Source of the DNA: Chitinophaga sp. 180180018-3
GTDB taxonomy: Bacteria > Bacteroidota > Bacteroidia > Chitinophagales > Chitinophagaceae
NCBI RefSeq assembly: GCF_037893185.1
Contig: NZ_CP140772.1
Location: 1,984,001-2,048,000, forward strand
Reading direction: 5' to 3'
Length of the DNA: 64,000 nucleotides
The notes below the pieces were generated by a model. That model did no database searches. It had not been told where the DNA came from and saw only the letters and a list, made by a program, of their open reading frames with translations. Shown here one piece after another: positions 46,688 through 56,883 of the stretch; position 1 is the stretch's first letter; each line of letters starts with the position of its first letter. The position numbers and the translations under genes were made by a program.

Positions 46688-49333
46688 ATGAAGGATACAT
46701 TGAAATTATTTGTCTGTTTAGCGCTATGCGCCTGCAACAGCAGCCGTCAGCTGGGACGACAGGCAAAAGAAACCATTGCTGTGTCCCTGGTAGCCGATAG
46801 CACCTTTGGCAATGGAATCATACTAAGAGGAACCAACTCAGGGAACCCGGTTACCAGTGATACATTTAAACCATTCAGCGATGCACTTGGGCCTGCCTGC
46901 TGGATGCTTTCCGAATGGGGAAGTTCGCATCCGCTGCGCACAACAGTTGCAACAAGAAATGATACCTCCGTTTCTTACAGTAATGAAGGGAAAAAAATTA
47001 CATTCAATAGAAGTGAGAACGGCACCGGGATAGAAATGGAAATATTCACATCCAGGGAATTCCACGCAGCGCGGAAATCCGGGGAAGACTGGCCTCACCT
47101 GTTGCTGGAGCAGGAGCTTAGGCCACAACTGAGGGTGGATAGCATAACTTCCCTCATGCTGAACCTGAATGCCCGACTGATGTATTGTAATAACAGGATG
47201 AAGTCGCAGGAATTTGATCCCAAAATACATACAGCGCAATTTTCATTATACCTTGCAGTGAATAACCGCAACAGGAATTCTCCGGGATACGGTGATTATG
47301 TATGGTTCGGTGTACCCCTGTACGATTATCGCTATAAACATATCAATCTTTATAAAGCAAAAGATGTTGGGAAGGCCGATGCTACCGGGAGATTCATATA
47401 CAGTATAGCGGGCCGCAGTGCGTATCAGGGAAGTTTCCATGATCAGGACTGGAAGCATATTGCGAAAGACCTCTACCCCGAGATCCGGAAAGCCTTTGAA
47501 ACAGCCAAACATAACGGCTACCTGACAGCATCCTCCTGGGAAGATATGTATATAACGGGAATGAATATAGGATGGGAAGTACCCGGCACTTTCGATGCAG
47601 GGTTACAGCTGGAAGGATTGTCGCTGGTGGCTACCGTGAAACCTGTGTTATTAAAAGTAAGGATAAACGGCACACCAGGCCGGGACTGTGATTTTGCAGG
47701 TAACAGGGCTATACAGGATGCATTAGAAAGCATCCATGATGCCTCCCCTGCTAAACCGTATGTTATTGACGTGGGGCCTGGTGTTTATAAAGCTTCGCAA
47801 CCGGATGACTTTAACAGTAAGGGAAGTAGTACCGGCAATTACGCATTTATCCGCGGAAAGGATGATGTGTCATTGAGAGGTATTAATAAAGACAGTGTTA
47901 TTGTCCGCGGTCAGTTGCCAGATAACCTGGGGTCTTCATTTCCCTATGAGAGTTACCAGACTGTTTATTGGAATGCCCGATCGGGAAGTATCAGTAACAT
48001 CACTATTACAGCAAAAAATATCAGGTATCCGGTACATATCGACGGAGGAGCAACTGGTTTGTCTGGCGCCCATATACGGCTGGAACATGTTAATCTGCTC
48101 CATTATGGCAACACAGGGAATGCCACCCGTTGGAAAAGCTGGCACCCGCTTGGACTTGGAATGTCGGAAGGCCAGGTGGTTGAGGTGGTATCTTCATTGT
48201 TGCAATCGCCATCCTGGCCTTTGTATATGCATACAAATGGTGATTTTAAAAGAGCTTCAAAGCTGTTATTCAGTAATTGCTGCTTTGAGGGAACAGGTGC
48301 ATCAAAGCTGCTGGCCTGTTTTCAAAGCCTGGGAAGCCATCGCGAAGATATGATCAGACTGGAAAACTGTACCTGGAAAAAAGGATATGTTATGCAGGCG
48401 GATGATGTGCCATATTTATCTGATCGTAAAGAAGGGATACACTATGATCATTGTGATTTGAAAATCACCGGCCGCGGCAATGGTCCATTTCTTTGGAGCC
48501 CCTCCTTTCACGGACAAGTACTGAAAATCATATCACGGGCAGCAGAAGGAGGGAGTGTGATGGTGGACACCCTGAGTAGTGCATACAAAGTTATTATGCA
48601 AGGCCCGGAGGAAATAGGGCGTCAGACGCTGGCAGCAGGTGAGGTGTTAGCAGGTGGATACGCCAGCCGGAAGGGAATGAATGCAGTAAAGGCCTATGCA
48701 AGAGGATGTGTAGATGTAGAGGATATGCCAGATATGAAAAATCGCTACAACCGGTCGTTGGGCAAGCGGTTGGGAAATTGTTCCCAACAACCGAAGATAT
48801 TGGGTATCATGATTGATGGCAGGAGATATGAAATAATATTCAGTAAAGATTACGCAGGCCCCGGTGCACTCAATGATACTATCCCGCCTGCTTTCAGCAA
48901 TGAAAAAATATTGGCGGATATCCGGGAAGCCATTGGAAACGTAGCCGATATTGCTTTGTGGTCTGCCGGCAACAACTACTATCCTGCCTTCACAGATAAT
49001 ATAAGTAACGGCACCGCAGCCGAACTGATCAAAAAGGGAATGGTAGTACAAATGAACAGCAACCGGCGATTGATACCTGCGATGCCCGGAACCGGGAATA
49101 TCCTGGGAGTGGCCCTGGACGATATGCTGCCGGGTGAAACAGGGAGGGTATTGACAAAGGGTTATCTCTCCACCAACAACCAGCAACCCTTCCACCTGCT
49201 GCTGAGCGATAAAACCCGGATAGAAAAAGGTACGGCACTCAAAATAAGTCCTATACCAGGCATACTCACCATCTCCGATACCGGCGGTCTTTTTCATGCA
49301 ATAGAAGAAAACCTGATAGAAATAAGGAACTAA
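46688..49333 (+). CDS. Lipoprotein with shared domain, beta-helix and phage-like tail
   Basis: 881 residues. A lipoprotein-type start (LFVCLALCACNS) is followed by the domain shared with the upstream gene (about 40-320), then a parallel beta-helix (about 330-650) with pectate-lyase-like rungs (ALESIHDASPAKPYVIDVGPG, SISNITITAKNIRYPVHIDG, HIRLEHVNLLHYGN, SKLLFSNCCFEG). The last 220 residues contain GMVVQMNSNRRLIPAMPGTG and GVALDDMLPGETGRVLTKGYL, a pattern reminiscent of phage decoration or tail proteins. It may be a surface polysaccharide lyase or hydrolase, but no catalytic residue can be assigned. The 12-base gap makes it part of the SusC/D operon. Confidence 0.8.
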   Translation: MKDTLKLFVCLALCACNSSRQLGRQAKETIAVSLVADSTFGNGIILRGTNSGNPVTSDTFKPFSDALGPACWMLSEWGSSHPLRTTVATRNDTSVSYSNEGKKITFNRSENGTGIEMEIFTSREFHAARKSGEDWPHLLLEQELRPQLRVDSITSLMLNLNARLMYCNNRMKSQEFDPKIHTAQFSLYLAVNNRNRNSPGYGDYVWFGVPLYDYRYKHINLYKAKDVGKADATGRFIYSIAGRSAYQGSFHDQDWKHIAKDLYPEIRKAFETAKHNGYLTASSWEDMYITGMNIGWEVPGTFDAGLQLEGLSLVATVKPVLLKVRINGTPGRDCDFAGNRAIQDALESIHDASPAKPYVIDVGPGVYKASQPDDFNSKGSSTGNYAFIRGKDDVSLRGINKDSVIVRGQLPDNLGSSFPYESYQTVYWNARSGSISNITITAKNIRYPVHIDGGATGLSGAHIRLEHVNLLHYGNTGNATRWKSWHPLGLGMSEGQVVEVVSSLLQSPSWPLYMHTNGDFKRASKLLFSNCCFEGTGASKLLACFQSLGSHREDMIRLENCTWKKGYVMQADDVPYLSDRKEGIHYDHCDLKITGRGNGPFLWSPSFHGQVLKIISRAAEGGSVMVDTLSSAYKVIMQGPEEIGRQTLAAGEVLAGGYASRKGMNAVKAYARGCVDVEDMPDMKNRYNRSLGKRLGNCSQQPKILGIMIDGRRYEIIFSKDYAGPGALNDTIPPAFSNEKILADIREAIGNVADIALWSAGNNYYPAFTDNISNGTAAELIKKGMVVQMNSNRRLIPAMPGTGNILGVALDDMLPGETGRVLTKGYLSTNNQQPFHLLLSDKTRIEKGTALKISPIPGILTISDTGGLFHAIEENLIEIRN

Positions 49334-49336
49334 GAA

Positions 49337-49420
49337 TGGAGCGATTAAGTACCCCGGTGGGCCGCAGTAAGTAATCGCATTACTCGCTGCGGCCCACCGG
49401 GGTGCTTAACCCACGCTCCA
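49337..49420. terminator. Long GC-rich hairpin terminator after PUL operon
   Basis: TGGAGCG/CGCTCCA outer arms enclose 31-nt arms (TTAAGTACCCCGGTGGGCCG... with three mismatches, two G-T compatible) around a 3-nt loop, followed by a T-rich tract. It closes the SusC/D operon four bases after its last stop codon, before the GH51 operator. Confidence 0.9.
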
Positions 49421-49439
49421 AAATATTTTTTCCCATTTT

Positions 49440-49458
49440 AATTGTTAATTTGACAATT
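49440..49458. promoter_or_regulatory. Putative AraR operator upstream of GH51-1
   Basis: AATTGT-TAATTTG-ACAATT is a palindrome with perfect 6-bp arms and 7-nt spacer. It differs at one base from the site at 57711 and shares 13 or more positions with the one at 51189. It lies 60 bases before the GH51 ATG, over the likely promoter. Confidence 0.72.
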
Positions 49459-49518
49459 ATTTTGTTCTTTTGAACTACCGCTCAGGAATCAACCCTATGC
49501 CGGTGATAAATCTTCGTT

Positions 49519-51069
49519 ATGAAAAAACAATATCGATACATCCGTACGGGTATTCTCGGACTCCTGTTGTCTGTACAGGCGGCTCAGGCTCAGAATACGG
49601 TTACTCTCAAGCCAGGGGCCGGTGCTCCGGTTATCAACCGTAATATTTACGGGCACTTCGCTGAACATCTCGGACATTGTATTTACGATGGTTTTTATGT
49701 GGGAGATACTTCACGTATTCCCAATACCCGTGGCGTACGCAACGACGTGATCGCTGCCCTCAAAAAAATGAAAATTCCTTTGCTGCGTTGGCCCGGTGGC
49801 TGTTTTGCAGATACTTACCATTGGAAAGACGGCATCGGGCCGAAAGACAAAAGGCCCACTATTGTTAATACCTGGTGGGGAAATGTAACAGAGAATAACA
49901 GCTTTGGTACACACGACTTCCTGAATATGTGTGAAGAACTGGGCGCAGAGCCTTACCTGGCGGGGAATGTGGGAAGTGGCACCGCGCAGGAACTGGCCGA
50001 TTGGGTGCAATATGTCAACTTTGCAGGCAAAAGCCCTATGTCTGACCTCCGCAAAGAAAACGGCCGCCAGGAGCCCTGGAAGGTACGCTTCTGGGGAGTA
50101 GGCAATGAGGCCTGGGGCTGCGGTGGTAATATGCGCCCTGAATATTATGTAGACCTCTATCGCAAGTATGCTACTTTCATGCACAGCGAATGGAAAAATG
50201 ATCATCTCTTCAAGATTGCTTCCGGCGCTAATTCCGGCGATTATAACTGGACGGAAGTACTGATGAAGAATATCCCGCGCCATATGCTGGAAGGTGTTGC
50301 GCTCCATCACTACGCGGTCATCGACTGGAACGATAAAGGTGATGCTGTCAATTTCTCTGAAAAACAATACTTTACCACTATGAGAAACGCTTTGTTTATG
50401 GATACACTTATCCGCAAACACTCCGCTATCATGGATAAATACGATCCCGAAAAGAAAGTGGCGCTGGTAGTAGATGAATGGGGCGGATGGTACAATGTTG
50501 AGCCGGGCACCAATCCGGGTTTCCTTTACCAGCAAAATACCATGCGCGATGCAATGATCGCCGGCGCTACGCTGAATATCTTTAATAATCATGCCGACCG
50601 GGTACGCATGGCCAACCTCGCACAGGCCGTCAACGTATTGCAATCCGTTATTCTCACAAAAGGCGATAGCATGCTGCTCACGCCTACCTACCATGTAATG
50701 GAAATGTACAATGTGCACCAGGATGCTACACAGATACCGGTAGATGTACACAGTAACGACTATACGTTTAATGGTGATAAACTGCCGGCTGTAACTGCCT
50801 CTGCATCGAAAGACAAGAATGGGGTAACACACATCTCCGTCGTAAATATCGATGCCCATAAGGAACAAACTGTTACGCTCGATACACGCGCGGAAAACTA
50901 CAAGTCCATCAGCGGCCGGATCCTGGCTTCTGCCAATCTGCAGGACTATAACAGCTTTGCACAGCCGGATAAAATCAGGCCCGTTGCATTTAAAGGCGCT
51001 ACTTTGAAAAACAACATCATACAAGTAAAGCTGCCGCCGTTTTCTGTAGTTGTATTGGAACTTAAGTAA
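49519..51069 (+). CDS. Secreted GH51 alpha-L-arabinofuranosidase (short form)
   Basis: 516 residues with a signal peptide (ends AAQAQ). The GH51 TIM barrel shows IYGHFAEHLGHCIYDG, LLRWPGGCFADTYHWKDGIGP, the acid/base E197 in GVGNEAWG and the nucleophile E320 in VVDEWGGWY. A C-terminal beta-sandwich ends in FSVVVLELK. It removes terminal alpha-L-arabinofuranosyl units from arabinan, arabinoxylan or arabinogalactan fragments in the periplasm. It is preceded by an AraR-type operator and followed by araB after 141 bases. Confidence 0.97.
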   Translation: MKKQYRYIRTGILGLLLSVQAAQAQNTVTLKPGAGAPVINRNIYGHFAEHLGHCIYDGFYVGDTSRIPNTRGVRNDVIAALKKMKIPLLRWPGGCFADTYHWKDGIGPKDKRPTIVNTWWGNVTENNSFGTHDFLNMCEELGAEPYLAGNVGSGTAQELADWVQYVNFAGKSPMSDLRKENGRQEPWKVRFWGVGNEAWGCGGNMRPEYYVDLYRKYATFMHSEWKNDHLFKIASGANSGDYNWTEVLMKNIPRHMLEGVALHHYAVIDWNDKGDAVNFSEKQYFTTMRNALFMDTLIRKHSAIMDKYDPEKKVALVVDEWGGWYNVEPGTNPGFLYQQNTMRDAMIAGATLNIFNNHADRVRMANLAQAVNVLQSVILTKGDSMLLTPTYHVMEMYNVHQDATQIPVDVHSNDYTFNGDKLPAVTASASKDKNGVTHISVVNIDAHKEQTVTLDTRAENYKSISGRILASANLQDYNSFAQPDKIRPVAFKGATLKNNIIQVKLPPFSVVVLELK

Positions 51070-51188
51070 GCAATCCTGATACGGATAATGACACGGCGGC
51101 CGGATCATCAGGCCAGGTGATTGTTTCGCCCCCTGAACCTGCCTGGTACTGGTCGCCTGTCATTGTCCATTTTTTTATCTCTTTTTAT

Positions 51189-51207
51189 AAGTGTCATATT
51201 AACAATA
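51189..51207. promoter_or_regulatory. Putative AraR operator upstream of araB
   Basis: AAGTGTCATATTAACAATA matches the reverse complement of the 57711 site at 15 of 19 positions. It ends three bases before the araB ATG, the same distance as at the second GH51 gene. A weaker left half-site (CATTGTCCATTTT) lies at 51161. Confidence 0.6.
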
Positions 51208-51210
51208 AAT

Positions 51211-52884
51211 ATGAAAGAAGCATATGTCATTGGTGTGGACTTTGGCACCGACTCTGTCAGGTCTGTTATTGCAGATGTGCGGAATGGCGCGGAAATAGCA
51301 TCGTCGGTATTTCATTATCCCCGCTGGAAAGACGGGCTTTATTGCAATGCAGCACAGAGCCGCTTCCGGCAACATCCACTCGATTACATAGAAGGACTGG
51401 AAGCTTCCATCCGGCAATGCCTGCAACAGGCCGGGCCGGTAGTTACGGCAGCCGTCAGGGCCATTTCCGTGGATACCACCGGATCTACACCGGTTGCTGT
51501 GGATGAAACAGGAACTCCCCTGGCACTGACTCCTGGCTTTGAGAACAATCCCAATGCCATGTTCGTACTTTGGAAAGATCATACTGCTATTAAAGAGGCT
51601 GCTGCCATAAATGCTACCGCGGCGGGTTTACCGGAAAACTACCTGAGATTTGTAGGAGGGATCTATTCCTCTGAATGGTTCTGGGCAAAACTACTGCATA
51701 TACTTCGTGCAGACGAGGCCGTTAGAAAAGCCACCTGGTCGTGGGTGGAGCATTGCGATTGGATACCCTTTCTCCTCTCCGGAGGCCGGCATGCCAGCCA
51801 GCTGAAACGCGGCGTTTGCAGTGCCGGACATAAGGCATTATATGCTGCTGAGTTCGGAGGGCTGCCACCGGATGCATTCTTTTCGGCAATAGACCCGCTG
51901 TTACAGGGATTTACCCAGCGGCTTTTTTCTACTACATACACTGCTTCAGAAGCGGTAGGTACCCTGTGCCCGGAATGGGCCGAACGACTGGGACTACCTG
52001 TCAGCGTAGTGATAGGAGTGGGGGCTTTCGATGCGCATATGGGCGCCGTAGGCGGACAAATAGAGCCCTATCACCTCAGCAAGGTAATGGGTACTTCTAC
52101 CTGCGATATGCTGGTAGCGCCCCTGGAAGAAATGAAACATAAGCTGGTAAGAGGTATATGCGGGCAGGTGCCAGGTTCCGTGATACCGGGCATGATGGGC
52201 ATGGAAGCCGGGCAATCAGCATTTGGAGATGCCTACGCCTGGTTTACGAATGTGTTATCCTGGCCACTGAAGCATGTACTGCCTTCGTCCGAACTGGTAG
52301 ATGCGGCCACCGCCGATCGACTGGTAAAAGACACTACCAGCCGTTTACTTACCAGCCTTGCTCAACAAGCTGCCCTGATTACGCCGGATGAAAACAGTGA
52401 ACTGGGGATCGACTGGCTGAATGGCCGTCGTACGCCGGATGCTGACCAGTCGCTGAAAGGCACCTTAACCGGCCTTAACCTGGCTACCGACGCTCCGCGC
52501 CTTTTCCGCGCCGTTGCAGAATCAACCTGCTTTGGCGCTAAATCGATTGTAGAACGCTTTGAACGGGAAGGCGTACCTGTTAAAGGTCTGATTGGTATCG
52601 GAGGTGTGGCGAAGAAGTCTCCCTTTATTATGCAGATGATGGCAGATGTAATGAATATGCCGATCCGCATACATCGCTCTGAACAGACCTGCGCACTGGG
52701 TGCCGCCATGTTCGCCGCCACCGCTGCCGGCCTGTTCGAAAAGGTAGAACTGGCAATGGATCAGATGGGACAGGGCTTTGAAATAACTTATTACCCCGAT
52801 GTACAACGGGCCGGGATATACGAAAACAGGTATCAGCGGTATAAGGCACTGGGGGCATTTACTTCTACTCTAAACGTCGACTGA
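51211..52884 (+). CDS. araB: Ribulokinase
   Basis: 557 residues from the ATG at 51211. FGGY kinase features: VIGVDFGTDSVRSVIAD (phosphate-1 loop), ISVDTTGSTPVAVDE, NPNAMFVLWKDHTA, VEHCDWIPFLLSG, the domain-2 GAFDAHMGAVGG and MGTSTCDMLV motifs, and LIGIGGVAKKSPFIMQMMAD with CALGAAMFAA. It phosphorylates L-ribulose to L-ribulose 5-phosphate with ATP. The araD gene follows eight bases later. Confidence 0.97.
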   Translation: MKEAYVIGVDFGTDSVRSVIADVRNGAEIASSVFHYPRWKDGLYCNAAQSRFRQHPLDYIEGLEASIRQCLQQAGPVVTAAVRAISVDTTGSTPVAVDETGTPLALTPGFENNPNAMFVLWKDHTAIKEAAAINATAAGLPENYLRFVGGIYSSEWFWAKLLHILRADEAVRKATWSWVEHCDWIPFLLSGGRHASQLKRGVCSAGHKALYAAEFGGLPPDAFFSAIDPLLQGFTQRLFSTTYTASEAVGTLCPEWAERLGLPVSVVIGVGAFDAHMGAVGGQIEPYHLSKVMGTSTCDMLVAPLEEMKHKLVRGICGQVPGSVIPGMMGMEAGQSAFGDAYAWFTNVLSWPLKHVLPSSELVDAATADRLVKDTTSRLLTSLAQQAALITPDENSELGIDWLNGRRTPDADQSLKGTLTGLNLATDAPRLFRAVAESTCFGAKSIVERFEREGVPVKGLIGIGGVAKKSPFIMQMMADVMNMPIRIHRSEQTCALGAAMFAATAAGLFEKVELAMDQMGQGFEITYYPDVQRAGIYENRYQRYKALGAFTSTLNVD

Positions 52885-52891
52885 TCTCTCT

Positions 52892-53590
52892 ATGCAACGA
52901 TATCAACATATCCGGCAGGAAGCATACGAAGCTAATATGCAGTTACCTGCGCTGGGCCTGGTACTCTTCACCTTCGGCAACGTTAGCGCCGCTGACCGCA
53001 GCCTGGGTGTTTTTGCCATCAAACCAAGCGGGGTGCCATACAATGAACTATCTCCTGAGAAAATGGTGATAGTGGATTATGAAGGGAAAACAGTAGAAGG
53101 GCCATTGCGCCCTTCTTCTGATACACAAACACATGCTGTACTCTATAAACACTGGGAGCATATAGGTGGAATTGTACATACACATTCTACCTACGCTACG
53201 GCCTGGGCACAAAGTCTTCGTGATATACCCATCTACGGTACCACTCATGCGGACCATAATACCGTAGATATTCCCTGTGCACCTCCAATGAGCGATGAGA
53301 TGATAGCCGGGCAATATGAGTATGAAACAGGATTCCAGATCATGAATGAACTGGCCCGCAGAAGCCTCTCTTACGAAGATGTAGAGATGATCCTGGTTGG
53401 CAACCACGCTCCGTTTACATGGGCTAAAACCCCGGCCAAAGCGGTGTATAACAGCGCGGTACTGGAATCAGTAGCACATATGGCATACCTGACCGAACTG
53501 CTCAATAAAAATGCGCCACGACTGAAAGATGCGCTGATAAAAAAACACTTTGAACGTAAACACGGTCCCGGTTCATACTACGGACAATAA
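52892..53590 (+). CDS. araD: L-ribulose-5-phosphate 4-epimerase
   Basis: 232 residues. The class II aldolase metal site is visible as H-T-H in [13 protein letters not shown], with further histidines in [10 protein letters not shown], a substrate block ([24 protein letters not shown]) and the [11 protein letters not shown] segment. It epimerises L-ribulose 5-phosphate to D-xylulose 5-phosphate with a divalent metal. It lies between araB and araA (gaps of 7 and 11 bases), giving the order B-D-A. Confidence 0.97.
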   Translation: MQRYQHIRQEAYEANMQLPALGLVLFTFGNVSAADRSLGVFAIKPSGVPYNELSPEKMVIVDYEGKTVEGPLRPSSDTQTHAVLYKHWEHIGGIVHTHSTYATAWAQSLRDIPIYGTTHADHNTVDIPCAPPMSDEMIAGQYEYETGFQIMNELARRSLSYEDVEMILVGNHAPFTWAKTPAKAVYNSAVLESVAHMAYLTELLNKNAPRLKDALIKKHFERKHGPGSYYGQ

Positions 53591-53601
53591 ACCAATACAA
53601 C

Positions 53602-55077
53602 ATGATTCAACTTAAAAAATTAGAGGTCTGGTTTGTAACCGGTAGCCAGCATCTTTACGGCGAGGAAACGCTCAGACAGGTGGCAGCGCACAGCCAGGAA
53701 ATAGCAACATCGTTACACAACGATAGCCGTATACCCGTTAGCGTTATATACAAACCGGTGGTGAAAACCCCGGAAGAAATATATGCAGTGTGCATGGAAG
53801 CTAATGCAGCTCCCAATTGCATCGGTGTGATAACCTGGATGCATACCTTTTCACCGGCCAAAATGTGGATACGTGGGCTCAAAGCCTTGTCTAAACCAAT
53901 TTGCCACCTGCATACCCAATATAACAGAGACATTCCCTGGGGAGAGATAGACATGGACTTCATGAACCTGAACCAGAGCGCTCACGGCGACCGCGAGTTC
54001 GGATTCATGATGAGCCGCATGCGTATTAACCGCAAAGTAGTCACCGGGCACTGGCAGGATCCGGAAGTACTGGAAGAACTGGGGGGATGGGCCAGAGTGG
54101 CCGCAGGCTGGCACGACTGGCAGGGCGCCCGCTTTGTTCGTTTCGGAGATAACATGCGCTACGTAGCCGTGACCGACGGCGATAAGGTAGAAGCGGAAGC
54201 TGCACTGGGCTTCTCCTGCAATACCCACGGGATCGGTGATCTGGTACAGGTGATCAACGCCATTTCAGATAAAGAAGTGGATACACTGGTGGCAGAATAC
54301 GCAGACGCCTATACGATATCAGCAGCCTTATTAAAAGATCCTGCCCTGAAAGATGCTGCCAGAATTGAACTGGGCCTCAAATTATTTCTGGAAACCGGTA
54401 ATTTCAAAGGCTTCTCCGATACCTTTGAAGACCTGCACGGCATGGTGCAGCTCCCAGGGATTGCTGTACAACGCCTGATGAAAGCAGGTTACGGCTTTGC
54501 CGGGGAAGGCGACTGGAAAACTGCTGCCCTGGTAAGAGCCATGAAAGTAATGGGCAGCGGACTTCCCGGTGGTAACTCTTTCATGGAAGACTATACCTAC
54601 CACTTCGATCCTGCCAACCCACTGGTACTGGGCTCTCACATGCTGGAAATATGTGAATCCATCGCCAACGGAAAACCATCCTGCGAAAAGCATCCGCTGG
54701 GCATCGGCGGTAAGGCCGATCCGGTACGCCTCGTGTTCAACGCCGCCGCAGGACCAGCTATCAACGCTTCCGTCGTAGATATGGGCAACCGTTTTCGCCT
54801 GCTCGTAAATGAAGTGGAAGCAGTAGCCCCCCCAAAGGATTTACCAAAGCTGCCGGTAGCCCGCGTGCTCTGGAAGCCATACCCCGACATGAAGAAGGGC
54901 TGCACCGCCTGGATACTCGCCGGTGGCGCCCATCATACCTGCTACAGCCAGAACCTCACGGCTGTTCATATGCAGGACTTTGCAGATATCGCCGGTATAG
55001 AGCTCGCGCTTATCGGCAAAAACACCGATCTGCGCGAGTTCAGAAATGAACTCAGATGGAATGATGCAAGCTATTAA
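53602..55077 (+). CDS. araA: L-arabinose isomerase
   Basis: 491 residues. Typical segments: [15 protein letters not shown], the metal-ligand regions [31 protein letters not shown] and [12 protein letters not shown], and the C-terminal [13 protein letters not shown]. The glutamates in GEGD and MEDY and the histidines in GSHML and AHHT correspond to the four Mn ligands of the E. coli enzyme. It converts L-arabinose to L-ribulose, the first intracellular step. A perfect hairpin follows its stop. Confidence 0.98.
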   Translation: MIQLKKLEVWFVTGSQHLYGEETLRQVAAHSQEIATSLHNDSRIPVSVIYKPVVKTPEEIYAVCMEANAAPNCIGVITWMHTFSPAKMWIRGLKALSKPICHLHTQYNRDIPWGEIDMDFMNLNQSAHGDREFGFMMSRMRINRKVVTGHWQDPEVLEELGGWARVAAGWHDWQGARFVRFGDNMRYVAVTDGDKVEAEAALGFSCNTHGIGDLVQVINAISDKEVDTLVAEYADAYTISAALLKDPALKDAARIELGLKLFLETGNFKGFSDTFEDLHGMVQLPGIAVQRLMKAGYGFAGEGDWKTAALVRAMKVMGSGLPGGNSFMEDYTYHFDPANPLVLGSHMLEICESIANGKPSCEKHPLGIGGKADPVRLVFNAAAGPAINASVVDMGNRFRLLVNEVEAVAPPKDLPKLPVARVLWKPYPDMKKGCTAWILAGGAHHTCYSQNLTAVHMQDFADIAGIELALIGKNTDLREFRNELRWNDASY

Positions 55078-55081
55078 ACTT

Positions 55082-55111
55082 CGTATAGCCGGCCCCGGAG
55101 CCGGCTATACG
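55082..55111 (+). terminator. Perfect hairpin after araA
   Basis: CGTATAGCCGGC pairs with GCCGGCTATACG (12 bp) around a 6-nt loop. It lacks a T-run, so it may set relative expression of araBDA and the transporter rather than stop transcription. Confidence 0.75.
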
Positions 55112-55138
55112 GCTAACCGCTAAAAGCCAACAGCTGAT

Positions 55139-56803
55139 ATGCTAGATGTCCTCGTTTTTATCACTTACTTCCTGATCGTTTCCATTTATGGTTACTGGAT
55201 TTACAGGAAAAAGAAAAAATCGTCCACGGATACAAAAGATTTTTTCCTCGCGGAAGGCTCCCTCACCTGGTGGGCCATCGGAGCTTCTCTTATCGCCTCC
55301 AACATCTCCGCCGAACAGTTTATCGGTATGAGCGGGGATGGCTTCTTCGTAGGACTGGCCGTTGCCGCCTATGAATGGATTGCCGCCATTGCGCTGATCA
55401 TCATCGCCGTGTGGTTTATTCCCATCTACCTGAAAAATAAAATATACACGATGCCGCAGTTCCTGAAAACGCGGTATAATGAAACAGTGGCGCTGATCAT
55501 GGCCGTTTTCTGGCTCTTCCTGTATGTATTCGTTAATCTGACCTCTATCTTATACCTCGGAGCACTGGCTATTAACGGCCTTTTAGGCGGTCAGTACCTG
55601 CATGTGGTAATGATTGCATTGTCCATTTTTGCTGTGTTTATTACCCTCGGTGGTATGAAGGTGATTGGTTATACAGATGTAATACAGGTGAGTGTACTGA
55701 TCATAGGCGGACTTGCCACTACCTATATGGCCCTCACCCTGGTGAGTGAGCAATTCGGATTAGGACACGATGCCATTGCCGGATTTAATGCATTGATGAA
55801 AGATGCCCCCGATCATTTTCATATGATTCTGGCTAAACCCACCGCCGCTTCTTCTCAGGAATATATCAATAAGTATCTCGTGTTACCAGGTATCCTGATG
55901 TATGCAGCCGGACAGTGGATCGTGAATCTCAACTACTGGGGATGTAATCAGTATATCACACAACGCGCACTGGGAGCTAATTTGCAAACAGCGCGTACAG
56001 GTATTCTCTTCGCAGGCTTGCTGAAGATCATGATGCCTGTTATTGTGATGCTGCCAGGTATCGCTGCTTATGTGCTGCATAAGAATGGTCACCTGCCCGG
56101 ACTTGAGAACAAAGATGGCGCTTATGCTGCCATACTTGGCTTCCTCCCTTCCGGTCTGAAAGGACTTTCCATCGCGGCTCTCACAGCTGCTATCGTTGCA
56201 TCGCTCGCAGGTAAGGCCAACAGCATCTCTACCATCTTCACGCTGGATATTTATCATAGATACATCAGCAAAGAAGCTGACGAATCCCGCCTGGTTTGGA
56301 TAGGCCGCATTACGGTGGTAGGTGCCATGTTACTGGCCATCCTCTTTACCTGGAACGATCTGCTGGGTATTGGCGGTGCAGGTGGATTTACTTTTATTCA
56401 GAAATACACCGGGTTTATCAGTCCGGGTGTGTTTGCCATGTTCCTGCTGGGCATGTTCTGGAAACGCACTACCGGCGCGGCTGCCGTAGCTGGTATCATC
56501 ACCGGGTTTACCCTCTGTGTATTCTTCAACCAGTTTGCACCGGCAGTAACCGGGCATGAAACGATCTTCTATACTGCCTATCCGAATGGCAAAGGCGGTT
56601 ACGAGATTCCTTTCCTGATCTGTATGGGCCTCGCCTTTATGTTTACCATGATCGTGATGATCCTGATCAGCCTTGCCGGTCCTAAAGTAAATCCCAAAGC
56701 ATTTGTATTCGATAAGGGAATGTTCAGGATCAGTCCGGCTACAACCGTATTAATCGTAGTAACCCTCTTGCTCCTTTCAGCGCTGTATATACGGTTCTGG
56801 TGA
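55139..56803 (+). CDS. Sodium/sugar symporter, SSS family
   Basis: 554 residues with about 14 membrane segments. Matching SSS features are WWAIGASLIASNISAEQFIG in helix 1-2, the GGMKVIGYTDVIQVSVLIIG helix, the intracellular TARTGILFAGLLKIMMP region, and the Na-site helix IAALTAAIVASLAGKANSIS. It resembles vSGLT. Given its position after araA and before araR, it most likely brings L-arabinose into the cytosol with sodium. Confidence 0.95.
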   Translation: MLDVLVFITYFLIVSIYGYWIYRKKKKSSTDTKDFFLAEGSLTWWAIGASLIASNISAEQFIGMSGDGFFVGLAVAAYEWIAAIALIIIAVWFIPIYLKNKIYTMPQFLKTRYNETVALIMAVFWLFLYVFVNLTSILYLGALAINGLLGGQYLHVVMIALSIFAVFITLGGMKVIGYTDVIQVSVLIIGGLATTYMALTLVSEQFGLGHDAIAGFNALMKDAPDHFHMILAKPTAASSQEYINKYLVLPGILMYAAGQWIVNLNYWGCNQYITQRALGANLQTARTGILFAGLLKIMMPVIVMLPGIAAYVLHKNGHLPGLENKDGAYAAILGFLPSGLKGLSIAALTAAIVASLAGKANSISTIFTLDIYHRYISKEADESRLVWIGRITVVGAMLLAILFTWNDLLGIGGAGGFTFIQKYTGFISPGVFAMFLLGMFWKRTTGAAAVAGIITGFTLCVFFNQFAPAVTGHETIFYTAYPNGKGGYEIPFLICMGLAFMFTMIVMILISLAGPKVNPKAFVFDKGMFRISPATTVLIVVTLLLLSALYIRFW

Positions 56804-56808
56804 CGCAT

Positions 56809-56861
56809 AACCCTGAAGAGATGGTAAAGGATGATTATCTTTATAACAACTCTTCAGGGTT
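56809..56861 (+). terminator. Hairpin after sugar symporter
   Basis: AACCCTGAAGAG and CTCTTCAGGGTT are perfect 12-bp arms with a 29-nt loop, starting five bases after the symporter stop. No T-run; probable attenuator or transcript end before araR. Confidence 0.65.
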
Positions 56862-56864
56862 CAT

Positions 56865-56883
56865 CTATAATAAATTGACAGCT
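56865..56883. promoter_or_regulatory. Possible AraR half-site at its own gene
   Basis: Ten contiguous bases (TAAATTGACA, 56871-56880) match the right half of the 57711 operator exactly, while the left half is degenerate. The site abuts the TTG start of araR, which suggests weak autoregulation. Confidence 0.4.

Noticed and set aside
49711..51108. 465-codon open frame antisense to GH51-1
   Set aside because: The plus-strand protein has all catalytic motifs and a signal peptide; the antisense protein has none.
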